This document shows, piece by piece, positions 1-8,753 of a DNA stretch of 64,000 nt. The position numbers and the translations under genes were made by a program. Origin of the DNA: Streptomyces sp. ASQP_92 (GTDB taxonomy: Bacteria; Actinomycetota; Actinomycetes; Streptomycetales; Streptomycetaceae); contig NZ_JAODUA010000002.1 in NCBI RefSeq assembly GCF_025399895.1, forward strand, positions 1 through 64,000, written 5' to 3'. The notes below the pieces were generated by a model, which searched no databases, was not told where the DNA came from, and worked only from the letters and a program-made list of their open reading frames with translations. Within the stretch, counting starts at the first letter, position 1, and each line of letters begins with the position of its first letter.

Positions 1-10
1 TTTTTAGGGA

Positions 11-58
11 AAGCCCCGCACCAGACCGTAGAAATACGGTCACGGTGCGGGGCTTTTT
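11..58 (+). terminator. Two-part hairpin terminator with T-tract
   Basis: A 12-bp outer stem (11-22 with 44-55) encloses a second 7-bp stem (24-30 with 35-41) capped by a GAAA tetraloop, followed by a run of T at 54-58. It looks like an intrinsic terminator for a gene that lies upstream of the window on the plus strand. It also separates that gene from the CDP-alcohol transferase gene downstream. Confidence 0.8.
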
Positions 59-179
59 CGCGTTCATGGTCCGCTTTGCGGCGTCGGTAGGGCGCCCGTA
101 CCCCCTGTGCAGGCATTGGCCCGCGCTGACGGTAGGGTCAGGGGGCATCGTCGGCACATTTCCCACAGGAGGCCCCCGG

Positions 180-788
180 GTGGAGGTCCAGGAGACTCGC
201 GTTCAGACGGACCGGGTGCTCACCATCCCCAATATCCTCAGCATGGCGCGCCTCGTGGGCGTGCCGCTCTTCCTGTGGCTGATTCTCCGACCCGTCTTCG
301 GTGGTCCGAACAGCGACGGCTGGGCTCTGCTGGTGTTGGCGCTGAGCGGTGTCAGTGACTACCTGGACGGCAAGCTGGCCCGGCGGTGGAACCAGATCAG
401 CAATCTGGGGCGCCTGCTCGACCCGGCCGCCGACCGGCTGTACATCCTTTCCACGCTGGTCGGCCTCACCTGGCGGGAGATCCTGCCGATTTGGCTGACC
501 GCCGCCCTCGTGGCCCGTGAGTTGATGCTTCTGGTGATGGTGGGAATCCTCCGCCGGCACGGCTATCCGCCGCCCCAGGTGAACTTCCTGGGTAAGGCCG
601 CTACGTTCAACCTGATGTACGCCTTCCCGCTGCTGCTGCTCAGTGACGGAAGCGGATGGCTGGCGTCACTCGCAGCGATTTTCGGATGGGCGTTCGCCGG
701 ATGGGGTACAACTCTGTATTGGTGGGCAGGAATCCTGTATGTGGTTCAGGTCCGCCGACTGGTGAAGGCGGACGTAGCGGCCGATTGA
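180..788 (+). CDS. CDP-alcohol phosphatidyltransferase (PgsA2-like)
   Basis: Integral membrane enzyme that joins a CDP-activated lipid to an alcohol head group in phospholipid synthesis; the exact acceptor cannot be told from sequence. The family signature D-x2-DG-x2-AR-x8-G-x3-D-x3-D is intact (SDYLDGKLARR... GRLLDPAADR, about residues 57-83), and several hydrophobic segments follow. The GTG start at 180 is chosen because a perfect AGGAGG sits at 167-172 with a 7-nt spacer; an upstream ATG at 45 would read through the terminator hairpin. The product is 202 residues, normal for the family. In mycobacteria the paralogue pgsA2 stands in the same cluster, so the position supports orthology. Confidence 0.93.
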   Translation: MEVQETRVQTDRVLTIPNILSMARLVGVPLFLWLILRPVFGGPNSDGWALLVLALSGVSDYLDGKLARRWNQISNLGRLLDPAADRLYILSTLVGLTWREILPIWLTAALVARELMLLVMVGILRRHGYPPPQVNFLGKAATFNLMYAFPLLLLSDGSGWLASLAAIFGWAFAGWGTTLYWWAGILYVVQVRRLVKADVAAD

Positions 789-902
789 GTCCGGCGATCG
801 TGGGCCCCTGGTGATGAGTGGGTAGCCGCGTATGACGCCAGAGACCCGTCCGTACGGGCGAAGTCGGCCAGACCGTCGCTTCTTGAGGAGGACGTTTCCG
901 AC

Positions 903-3398
903 ATGAAGGCCGTCGTTATGGCTGGTGGCGAAGGCACACGCCTTCGCCCCATGACCTCGAGCATGCCCAAGCCGCTCCTGCCGGTGGTCAACCGGCCGAT
1001 CATGGAGCATGTGCTTCGGCTGCTCAAGCGGCATGGGCTCAATGAAACCGTCGTCACCGTGCAGTTCCTGGCGTCACTCGTCCGGAACTACTTCGGTGAC
1101 GGAGAAGAGCTCGGAATGGAGCTCACCTATGCCAACGAAGAGAAGCCCCTCGGCACCGCGGGCAGCGTCAAGAACGCCGAGGAAGCTCTTAAGGACGATG
1201 CCTTCCTGGTCATCTCCGGTGACGCCCTCACCGACTTCGACCTGACCGATCTCATCAATTTCCACAAGGAGAAGGGCGCACTCGTCACGGTGTGCCTGAC
1301 ACGCGTTCCCAACCCTCTTGAATTCGGCATCACCATTGTCGATGAAGAGGGCAAGGTCGAGCGCTTCCTTGAGAAGCCCACCTGGGGTCAGGTCTTCTCC
1401 GACACCGTGAACACGGGCATCTATGTGATGGAGCCCGAGGTCTTCGACTATGTCGAGGCCGACAAGTCCGTCGACTGGTCCGGTGACGTCTTCCCGCAGC
1501 TCATGAAGGAAGGCAAGCCGATCTACGGCTATGTCGCCGAGGGCTACTGGGAGGACGTGGGCACGCACGAGAGCTACGTCAAGGCGCAGGCCGACGTGCT
1601 CGAGGGCAAGGTCGACGTCGACATCGACGGATTCGAGATCTCCCCGGGAGTCTGGGTCGCCGAAGGCGCCGAGGTCCACCCCGATGCCGTGCTCCGCGGT
1701 CCCCTTTACATCGGGGACTACGCGAAGGTCGAAGCGGATGTGGAAATCCGTGAGCACACCGTCGTGGGATCCAATGTGGTGGTGAAGAGCGGCGCGTTCC
1801 TGCACAAGGCCGTCGTCCACGACAACGTGTACATCGGTCAGCACAGCAATCTCCGTGGCTGTGTGATCGGCAAGAACACGGACATCATGCGGGCCGCCAG
1901 AATCGAGGACGGCGCCGTTATCGGGGACGAGTGCCTCGTCGGTGAGGAATCGATCGTCCAGGGGAATGTCAGGGTCTATCCCTTCAAGACCATCGAGGCC
2001 GGCGCGTTCGTCAACACCTCGGTGATCTGGGAGTCGAGAGGGCAGGCCCATCTCTTCGGAGCCCGGGGCGTCTCCGGCATTCTCAATGTCGAGATCACAC
2101 CCGAACTCGCCGTACGGCTCGCGGGGGCGTACGCCACCACGCTCAAGAAGGGGTCGACGGTCACCACGGCGCGCGACCACTCGCGTGGTGCGCGGGCGCT
2201 CAAGCGGGCCGTCATCTCGGCGCTCCAGGCCAGCGCCATAGACGTACGGGATCTGGAGAACGTGCCGCTGCCCGTCGCGCGCCAGCAGACGGCGCGGGGC
2301 AGTGCCGGCGGCATCATGATCCGGACCTCGCCGGGAGTGCCGGACTCCGTCGACATCATGTTCTTCGACGAGCGGGGCGCGGACCTCTCGCAGGCCGGCC
2401 AGCGCAAGCTCGACCGGGTCTACGCGCGCCAGGAGTACCGACGCGCCTTCCCCGGAGAGATCGGCGATCTCCAGTTCCCCTCCAGCGTCTTCGACTCGTA
2501 CACCGGATCGCTGCTGCGCAAGGCCGACACCGCCGGGATCGCGGAGGCGGGCCTCAAGGTCGTCGTCGACGCCTCCAACGGAAGCGCCGGTCTGGTGCTG
2601 CCGAGTCTCCTCGGGCGGCTCAAGGTGGACGCCCTGACTATCAACCCCGGTCTCGACGAGTCCAGGCCCACGGAGACGGCGGAGAGCCGGCGGGCCGGGC
2701 TCGTGCGGCTCGGGGAGATCGTCGCCTCGGCGCGAGCCGCGTTCGGCGTGCGGTTCGACCCCGTCGGTGAGCGGCTCTCGCTGGTCGACGAGCGGGGCCG
2801 GATCGTCGAGGACGACCGGGCGCTGCTGGTGATGCTGGACCTGGTGGCGGCCGAGCGGCGCAGTGGGCGGGTCGCGCTGCCCGTCACGACGACCCGGATC
2901 GCCGAGCAGGTCGCCGCGTACCACGGCACCCAGGTCGAGTGGACGACGACCTCGCCGGACGACCTGACGAGGGTCGGCCGTGAGGAGTCCACGATCTTCG
3001 GTGGAGACGGGCGCGGCGGATTCATCGTGCCCGAGTTCAGCAGTGTCTTCGACGGTGCGGCCGCGTTCGTGCGGCTTCTCGGGCTGGTGGCGCGTACGCA
3101 GCTGACGCTGAGTCAGATCGATGCGCGGATACCGCAGGCACATGTGCTGCGGCGGGACATTCCGACGCCGTGGGCGGTCAAGGGCATGGTGATGCGCCGG
3201 GTCGTCGAGGCCGCCGGAGGCCGGTCCGTGGACACCACCGACGGCGTACGCGTCGTCGAGGCCGACGGCCGCTGGGTGATGGTGCTGCCCGACCCGGCCG
3301 AGGCCGTGACCCACCTGTGGGCCGAGGGGCCGGACGACGTGTCGGCTCAGGCGCTGCTCGACGAGTGGGCCGCGGTGGTCGACAGCGCGGGTCACTGA
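903..3398 (+). CDS. Mannose-1-phosphate guanylyltransferase-like protein fused to a degenerate phosphomannomutase domain
   Basis: 831 residues. The N-terminal nucleotidyltransferase domain (about 1-235) starts MKAVVMAGGEGTRLRP and keeps the PKPLLPV loop, so NDP-sugar synthesis (GDP-mannose by family custom) is likely. Residues about 250-370 are left-handed beta-helix hexapeptide repeats. The rest (about 383-825) is a phosphohexomutase fold, but its key sites are altered: the phosphoserine loop reads IRTSPG around Ser476 instead of TASHNP, the metal loop around Asp619 reads DPVGER instead of DGDGDR, and the sugar loop near 702 reads GGDGRGG instead of GEMSGH. I infer that this half no longer acts as a mutase. 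A GAGGAGG-type ribosome site precedes ATG 903. Envelope mannosylation or glycan synthesis is the probable pathway. Confidence 0.88.
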   Translation: MKAVVMAGGEGTRLRPMTSSMPKPLLPVVNRPIMEHVLRLLKRHGLNETVVTVQFLASLVRNYFGDGEELGMELTYANEEKPLGTAGSVKNAEEALKDDAFLVISGDALTDFDLTDLINFHKEKGALVTVCLTRVPNPLEFGITIVDEEGKVERFLEKPTWGQVFSDTVNTGIYVMEPEVFDYVEADKSVDWSGDVFPQLMKEGKPIYGYVAEGYWEDVGTHESYVKAQADVLEGKVDVDIDGFEISPGVWVAEGAEVHPDAVLRGPLYIGDYAKVEADVEIREHTVVGSNVVVKSGAFLHKAVVHDNVYIGQHSNLRGCVIGKNTDIMRAARIEDGAVIGDECLVGEESIVQGNVRVYPFKTIEAGAFVNTSVIWESRGQAHLFGARGVSGILNVEITPELAVRLAGAYATTLKKGSTVTTARDHSRGARALKRAVISALQASAIDVRDLENVPLPVARQQTARGSAGGIMIRTSPGVPDSVDIMFFDERGADLSQAGQRKLDRVYARQEYRRAFPGEIGDLQFPSSVFDSYTGSLLRKADTAGIAEAGLKVVVDASNGSAGLVLPSLLGRLKVDALTINPGLDESRPTETAESRRAGLVRLGEIVASARAAFGVRFDPVGERLSLVDERGRIVEDDRALLVMLDLVAAERRSGRVALPVTTTRIAEQVAAYHGTQVEWTTTSPDDLTRVGREESTIFGGDGRGGFIVPEFSSVFDGAAAFVRLLGLVARTQLTLSQIDARIPQAHVLRRDIPTPWAVKGMVMRRVVEAAGGRSVDTTDGVRVVEADGRWVMVLPDPAEAVTHLWAEGPDDVSAQALLDEWAAVVDSAGH

Positions 3399-3409
3399 CG
3401 TCCCGAGGG

Positions 3410-3445
3410 TGTGCCGGGCCGGGCCTTCGGGCCCGGCCCGGCACA
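3410..3445. terminator. 16-bp hairpin with UUCG tetraloop
   Basis: Perfect inverted repeat 3410-3425 with 3430-3445 around a TTCG loop, placed 12 nt after the stop of the guanylyltransferase gene. There is no T-tract, which is usual for streptomycete terminators. It separates this gene from the DUF881 operon. Confidence 0.75.
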
Positions 3446-3486
3446 TCGGTGGGGCCATTCGGTGGTAGCGCCGCCGACGTGCGACG

Positions 3487-4419
3487 ATGTGCGGCATGCC
3501 GCAGCAGCCCCCCGTTCGGAGCACACCGTCTCCGCCCCCGCGTCCCGACGCGTCGATGTCGCTGCTGACCAACGTCATGGACCACGCGCTCGACGACGGG
3601 TACGCGGAGGCGACCGCTCGGCGTGAGGCCGAGGGCGGCGCCGGAATGCCGCGCACGCTGAAGGCCAAACTGGGCCTCGCGGCCGGACTGGTGCTCGCCG
3701 CTCTCGTCGTGACGGTGGGGGCCGCGCAGGCGCGTTTCACCGCTCCCGTGGTCGCCAAGGAGCGCCAGGAGTTGATCAATAGGGTCGAGTCGGCGACCAA
3801 GGCCGCCGACAAGCTCGAGGACGACGTGGACGACCTGCGCACCGAGGTCGGCGACCGGCAGCGCAAGGCACTGGAGAAGCACGGCGGCGACCAGGGTGAA
3901 TTGGTGGCGCTGCTGTCGGGTGCGACGGAAGTGCACGGTCCGGGCGTGAAACTCGTCGTCGACGACGCCAAGGAGACCGCCCCGGGTGACGGCAGCCGAC
4001 CGCGCGAGAGCACGACGTTCGCGGACACCGGCCGGGTCCGGGACCGCGACATGCAGCGCGTCGTCAACGGGCTGTGGCAGTCCGGCGCGGAGGCGATCGC
4101 CATCAACGGGCAGCGGCTGACATCGTTTTCGGCGATCAGGGCCGCCGGCGACGCCATACTGGTCGACAACAGGCCCCTGGTGCCGCCGTACACGGTCCTC
4201 GCGGTCGGTGACGGCAAGAAGCTGAGCACCGACTTCCAGGACAGCGCGGACGGGCAGTATCTGCACGTGCTCCAGCAGAACTACGGGATCAGGGCCAGCG
4301 TTTCGGCCGAGGGCGACGTGCGCCTTCCGGCTGCGCCGAGCCTGACCGTGCGTACAGCAAAGCCAATGGCCACGGGCGCCGGCAAGGGCGCGGCCGCCAC
4401 AGGGAAGGGCACATCGTGA
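3487..4419 (+). CDS. DUF881 family membrane-anchored protein, first of two
   Basis: 310 residues. A short cytoplasmic N-terminus is followed by one transmembrane segment (about 63-80, LGLAAGLVLAALVVTVGAA), a coiled-coil stretch (about 92-130) and a DUF881 domain outside the cell. The biochemical role is unknown; the DUF881-DUF1290-DUF881 triplet is conserved in actinobacteria next to cell-division and regulatory genes. The stop overlaps the start of the next gene as GTGA, which suggests translational coupling. Start choice is uncertain: ATG 3487, ATG 3496 and ATG 3556 are all in frame and none has a strong ribosome site. The C-terminal tail is rich in Ala, Gly and Lys. Confidence 0.88.
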   Translation: MCGMPQQPPVRSTPSPPPRPDASMSLLTNVMDHALDDGYAEATARREAEGGAGMPRTLKAKLGLAAGLVLAALVVTVGAAQARFTAPVVAKERQELINRVESATKAADKLEDDVDDLRTEVGDRQRKALEKHGGDQGELVALLSGATEVHGPGVKLVVDDAKETAPGDGSRPRESTTFADTGRVRDRDMQRVVNGLWQSGAEAIAINGQRLTSFSAIRAAGDAILVDNRPLVPPYTVLAVGDGKKLSTDFQDSADGQYLHVLQQNYGIRASVSAEGDVRLPAAPSLTVRTAKPMATGAGKGAAATGKGTS

Positions 4420-4748
4420 TCGCCGTACTTGGCCTCGTCGTGGGAGTCGTGGTCGGGCTTTTCGTCCGGCCCGAGGTGCCCGCGGTGGTCGAGCCGTATC
4501 TGCCGATCGCCGTCGTAGCGGCACTTGACGCGGTCTTCGGCGGCCTTCGCGCCATGCTCGACGGCATCTTCGTCGACAAGGTCTTCGTGGTCTCCTTCCT
4601 GTCGAACGTGGTGGTCGCGGCGCTGATCGTGTTCCTCGGCGACAAGTTGGGTGTCGGCGCGCAGCTGTCGACCGGCGTGGTCGTGGTGCTCGGCATCCGG
4701 ATCTTCTCCAACGCGGCCGCCATCCGTCGGCACGTCTTCAGGGCCTGA
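4416..4748 (+). CDS. sbp: Small basic protein Sbp, DUF1290
   Basis: 110-residue membrane protein with about three hydrophobic segments, matching the DUF1290/Sbp family known from the Bacillus division cluster. It starts at GTG 4416, overlapping the TGA of the upstream DUF881 gene by 4 nt, and ends 5 nt before the next DUF881 gene, so the three form one operon. The conserved signature around RPEVPAVVEPYLPIAVVAAL and the LDGIFVDKVFVVSFLSN stretch are visible. Its function has not been settled; association with two single-span DUF881 partners suggests a membrane complex. Confidence 0.9.
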   Translation: MIAVLGLVVGVVVGLFVRPEVPAVVEPYLPIAVVAALDAVFGGLRAMLDGIFVDKVFVVSFLSNVVVAALIVFLGDKLGVGAQLSTGVVVVLGIRIFSNAAAIRRHVFRA

Positions 4749-4753
4749 CGCCG

Positions 4754-5566
4754 ATGAGTGACGCGGAGAAATACACCGATCAGGGTGACGGCGAGCAGGG
4801 GCCGTCCGCCGAGGTACCGGGTGAACCCACGGGGGCGGAGCCGCAGTTGACGGGTCGGCAGCGGCTCGCCGCGGGGCTCTGGCCGCCGCGGGTCAGCCGG
4901 GCTCAGCTCATCGTGGCGCTGCTGCTGTTCGTCCTCGGCCTCGGGCTGGCCATTCAGGTCCGGTCCAACAGCGACAACAGCGCGCTGCGCGGCGCCCGCC
5001 AGGAGGACCTGGTGCGCATCCTGGATGAACTCGACTCGCGTACGAAGCGTCTTGAGGACGAGAAGCAGCGTCTGGAGGGCCAGCGCACCGAGCTGGAGAC
5101 CAGCTCCAACCAGGCGGAGGAGGCGCGCAAGCAGACCGTGGAGAAGGAGCAGCAGCTCGGCATTCTGGCCGGCACGGTCGCGGCGCAGGGCCCCGGCATC
5201 ACGTTGACGATCAGCGACCCCAAGGGCGCCGTCGAGGCGGACAAGGTGCTCGACACGGTGCAGGAACTGCGCGCCGCCGGGGCGGAGGCGATCCAGATCA
5301 ACGATGTGCGCGTGGTGGCCAACACCTACTTCTCGGACGAGACCGGTGGCATCGGGGTCGACGGCAAGAAGGTCGGCGGGCCGTACGTCTTCAAGGTGAT
5401 CGGCAAGCCGCAGGATCTCGAGCCGGCGCTGAACATCCCCGGCGGAGTGGTGCAGACTCTGGAGAAGGAGCAGGCCACCGCCACGGTGGTCCGCTCGGAG
5501 AAGATCGTTGTGAACGCCTTGCGAGTGGCGAAGCGGCCTGACTACGCTCAGTCGTCCTCGCACTGA
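4754..5566 (+). CDS. DUF881 family membrane-anchored protein, second of two
   Basis: 270 residues. An acidic cytoplasmic N-terminus (1-50) is followed by one transmembrane helix (about 55-73, LIVALLLFVLGLGLAIQV), a charged coiled coil (about 85-135, with LDELDSRTKRLEDEKQRLEG) and a DUF881 domain. It is paralogous to the gene two positions upstream, sharing the GPGITLTI / GAEAIQINDVRV pattern. It is the last gene of the DUF881-sbp-DUF881 operon. Mycobacterial clusters carry gcvH right after this gene; here about 190 bp of non-coding DNA follows instead. Confidence 0.9.
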   Translation: MSDAEKYTDQGDGEQGPSAEVPGEPTGAEPQLTGRQRLAAGLWPPRVSRAQLIVALLLFVLGLGLAIQVRSNSDNSALRGARQEDLVRILDELDSRTKRLEDEKQRLEGQRTELETSSNQAEEARKQTVEKEQQLGILAGTVAAQGPGITLTISDPKGAVEADKVLDTVQELRAAGAEAIQINDVRVVANTYFSDETGGIGVDGKKVGGPYVFKVIGKPQDLEPALNIPGGVVQTLEKEQATATVVRSEKIVVNALRVAKRPDYAQSSSH

Positions 5567-5756
5567 TGAGGACGGGTATGCGTCCTGGCGCACAACGACA
5601 GGAGGTTGCGGGGGGTCGCCGCTCCGTAACAGTGGTGCGTGGTGGAAACTGTTTGGCGGATACGGACGTTGTGAGGGTGTCCGGTTCGGCCGGTGTGTTG
5701 GTTCTGGGTTCGTCCTGCCCCACGGGCGGGTCTGTTTCGGTCAAGGGGAATCGCCC

Positions 5757-6593
5757 GTGAAGTTGTTTGCGAAGTTGTTCGGCAAGAGCGCACGCCAGGA
5801 CGGCGGCAGCGCCGCCAGGCACCGTGCTCAGCGCCCCGGAGAGCCGGAGGAGCAGGGCGGCGACCGCCCGCTGTTCCGCGATGAGGTGGCCGGTTCCGGT
5901 GGTGACATTCCGGGCGTGTCGTCTGTTGACCCGGCGGGCGCGGGACGCATAGGTTTCGGGGAACCGTCAACCTCAAGTACGGGTGGAGGGTTTGCCTCCG
6001 ACCCGTATGCCACCAGTGCCCACGCGGTGCCGCCGCGGCAGGAGGATCCGTCGATGTCGGGCATGCCGGTCTGTACGAGGTGTGGGCACACCAATCCCGC
6101 AGCCAGCCGCTTCTGTTCCAACTGCGGCGCGCCGCTGCGGCCCGGTGTCGTTCCGGAGCGGGCTTCGGAGACCACCTCGACCATCTCGATCTCCGGTCTC
6201 GAGGCGTACGACGCCGAGGTCACCGGGCAGACGCAACTGCCGTCGCTCTCCCCGGAGGCGCAGGCCGCGGTCGACGCCCTTCCGCTGGGCTCGGCGCTCC
6301 TGGTGGTGCGCCGCGGGCCGAACTCGGGAAGCCGCTTCCTCCTGGACGGCGAACTGACGACGGCGGGCCGTCACCCGCAGAGCGACATCTTCCTGGACGA
6401 CGTGACGGTCTCGCGCCGCCACGTGGAGTTCCGGCGCGGCCCCGACGGGCGGTTCACCGTCTCCGACGTCGGCAGCCTCAACGGTACGTATGTGAACCGC
6501 GAGCGGATCGACGCCGTCGATCTGAACAACGGCGACGAGGTCCAGATCGGCAAGTACCGGCTGGTCTTCTACGCGAGCCAGCGCGCGCTCTGA
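5757..6593 (+). CDS. garA: FHA-domain regulator, GarA/OdhI orthologue with N-terminal zinc ribbon
   Basis: 278 residues. The FHA domain (about 178-272) has the phosphothreonine-binding residues Arg205 in AGRHPQSD, Ser219-Arg-Arg-His222 and Asn242 in GSLNGTYVNRE. Residues 138-141 read ETTS, matching the kinase-phosphorylated ETTS motif of mycobacterial GarA, so Ser/Thr-kinase control of 2-oxoglutarate dehydrogenase and glutamate enzymes is the likely role. Unlike GarA, an N-terminal extension holds a four-Cys zinc ribbon (Cys106, 109, 120, 123). GTG 5757 has AAGGGGA upstream. A second in-frame start, ATG 6054, has a perfect AGGAGG at 6040-6045 with 8-nt spacing and would give a 179-residue protein starting just before the zinc ribbon. 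Confidence 0.9.
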   Translation: MKLFAKLFGKSARQDGGSAARHRAQRPGEPEEQGGDRPLFRDEVAGSGGDIPGVSSVDPAGAGRIGFGEPSTSSTGGGFASDPYATSAHAVPPRQEDPSMSGMPVCTRCGHTNPAASRFCSNCGAPLRPGVVPERASETTSTISISGLEAYDAEVTGQTQLPSLSPEAQAAVDALPLGSALLVVRRGPNSGSRFLLDGELTTAGRHPQSDIFLDDVTVSRRHVEFRRGPDGRFTVSDVGSLNGTYVNRERIDAVDLNNGDEVQIGKYRLVFYASQRAL

Positions 6594-6613
6594 GCCCAGG
6601 CCAGGGAAGGTCC

Positions 6614-7357
6614 ATGCTGCAGACACCGACGGGCGGTGCCGGATCGGGCACCGCCGCCGCGGGCGGCCGGCTGATGAGCATCGGCGGGGTGCTCAACCAG
6701 CTGCGCGACGAATTTCCCGAAGTGACGATCTCGAAGATCCGGTTCCTGGAGTCCGAGGGCCTGGTGGAGCCCCGGCGTACGCCGTCGGGGTATCGCAAGT
6801 TCAGCCCCGAGGACGTCGAGCGCCTGGCTCAGGTGCTGCGGATGCAGCGGGACCACTATCTGCCGCTCAAGGTCATCCGTGAGCACCTGGACGCCCTGGA
6901 CCGCGGTGAGCAGCCCTCTCTGCCGGCCCCGGGCGGCGCCCGGGAGCTGCTGGACGGCCTGGGCGAACCGGACGGGGAACGGCCCACGGCAGCCCGGGTG
7001 GGCCGCGCCGAGCTGATGGCGGCCGCCGAGGTCACCGAGGCGGAACTGGCCGAGTGGGAGTCCTACGGTCTGCTCACGCCCGGGCCCGAGGGCGGTTTCG
7101 ACGCCGAGTCGGTGAATGTGGCACGCCTTGTGGCGGATCTGGGGCGATTCGGTCTGGAACCCCGCCATCTGCGCGCCATGAAAGCAGCCGCGGACCGTGA
7201 GGCGGGGCTGATCGAGCAGGTCGTGGCGCCCCTGCGATTGCACCGTAATCCGCAGACCAGGGCCCATGCGGAGGCCACCACGAAGGAGCTCGCGGCGCTC
7301 TCCGTGCGCCTCCACGCGGCACTGGTGCAGACCGCCCTGGGTGTCCGGCTTCACTGA
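6614..7357 (+). CDS. ftsR: MerR-family regulator FtsR
   Basis: 247 residues. A MerR-type winged helix-turn-helix lies at about 18-90 (SIGGVLNQLRDEFPEV, FLESEGLVEPRRTPSGYRKF), followed by a second helical module (about 130-180, VTEAELAEWESYGLLTP) and a C-terminal helical region. The family member in corynebacteria activates ftsZ expression, and the order garA-ftsR-DUF151 nuclease-merR is the conserved actinobacterial order. ATG 6614 follows AAGG and lies 20 nt after the FHA gene stop, so the two are probably cotranscribed. Confidence 0.9.
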   Translation: MLQTPTGGAGSGTAAAGGRLMSIGGVLNQLRDEFPEVTISKIRFLESEGLVEPRRTPSGYRKFSPEDVERLAQVLRMQRDHYLPLKVIREHLDALDRGEQPSLPAPGGARELLDGLGEPDGERPTAARVGRAELMAAAEVTEAELAEWESYGLLTPGPEGGFDAESVNVARLVADLGRFGLEPRHLRAMKAAADREAGLIEQVVAPLRLHRNPQTRAHAEATTKELAALSVRLHAALVQTALGVRLH

Positions 7358-7410
7358 TCTTGTGGCTGCCCGACTACCCAAACCTGCCGAGCACGTCCTA
7401 GGGTTGCTGT

Positions 7411-7884
7411 GTGAACGAGCTCGACGTCGTGGGTGTCCGGGTGGAAATGCCCTCCAACCAACCGATCGTGCTCCTGCGTGAAGTGGGAGGCGATAGGTAC
7501 CTCCCTATCTGGATCGGTCCGGGGGAGGCGACCGCGATCGCCTTCGCCCAGCAGGGGATGGCGCCGGCGCGGCCGCTGACGCACGACCTTTTCAAGGACG
7601 TGCTGGAGGCCGTGGGCCAGGAACTGACCGAGGTCCGCATCACGGATCTGCGCGAAGGCGTCTTCTACGCGGAGCTGGTCTTCGCCAGTGGCGTGGAGGT
7701 GAGCGCCCGGCCGTCCGACGCCATAGCGCTGGCGCTGCGCACCGGCACGCCGATCTACGGCAGTGACGGTGTCCTCGATGACGCGGGAATCGCCATCCCG
7801 GACGAGCAGGAGGACGAAGTGGAGAAGTTCCGCGAGTTCCTCGACCAGATCTCGCCCGAGGACTTCGGTACCAACAGCCAGTGA
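7411..7884 (+). CDS. Bifunctional nuclease (BFN/DUF151) family protein
   Basis: 157 residues, nearly all of it the DUF151 domain (MNELDVVGVRVEMPSNQPIVLLRE ... SARPSDAIALALRTGTPIYG in short blocks). Plant and thermophile members show DNase and RNase activity; the role in actinobacteria is not established. No ribosome site precedes GTG 7411, but TAGGGT at 7399-7404 lies 6 nt before it, so the transcript is probably leaderless and independent of ftsR. The acidic C-terminus (DEQEDEVEKFREFLDQISPEDF) is typical of the family. Confidence 0.9.
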   Translation: MNELDVVGVRVEMPSNQPIVLLREVGGDRYLPIWIGPGEATAIAFAQQGMAPARPLTHDLFKDVLEAVGQELTEVRITDLREGVFYAELVFASGVEVSARPSDAIALALRTGTPIYGSDGVLDDAGIAIPDEQEDEVEKFREFLDQISPEDFGTNSQ

Positions 7885-8102
7885 GCACCGGAAACGAGTG
7901 ATCCGGCGGCCGTCCGAGTGGTGCCGCGCACGGCGCGTGCGCCGGAGGGGTTTCGGCGCATTCGAGTAGCCTTTCCCGCAAGAGAGACACGGGAAACCAC
8001 TCTCAGGGTGATTATCACTCGGCGTGCCGAGTGTGGCGATCGTTGACGCACCCCTGGTGACTGCCTACCGTCGAGTGGGCAGGTCAAGGACGGAGGGTCG
8101 GC

Positions 8103-8696
<594 letters not shown>

Positions 8697-8723
8697 CCCC
8701 GCGGCGGCGGCCCGCGGGGACGA

Positions 8724-8746
8724 TTGTCAGTGGCGTACGGCAGCAT
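8724..8746 (+). promoter_or_regulatory. DNA-damage (RecA-NDp / PafBC-type) promoter of dinB
   Basis: TTGTCAGTGGC at 8724-8734, 6 nt, then CAGCAT at 8741-8746. The upstream half is an exact match to the RecA-independent damage promoter known from mycobacteria and streptomycete recA; the -10 is one step from TANNNT. The predicted start of transcription falls at about 8753, i.e. on the GTG at 8754. Confidence 0.75.
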
Positions 8747-8753
8747 CGGAGAT

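Noticed and set aside
1074..4229. 1051-codon minus-strand open frame opposite the guanylyltransferase and DUF881 genes
   Set aside because: Antisense shadow caused by high GC at third codon positions; no ribosome site and no family match.
8724..8753. TTG start of dinB
   Set aside because: These bases are the -35 and -10 of the damage promoter; GTG 8754 fits the family N-terminus.
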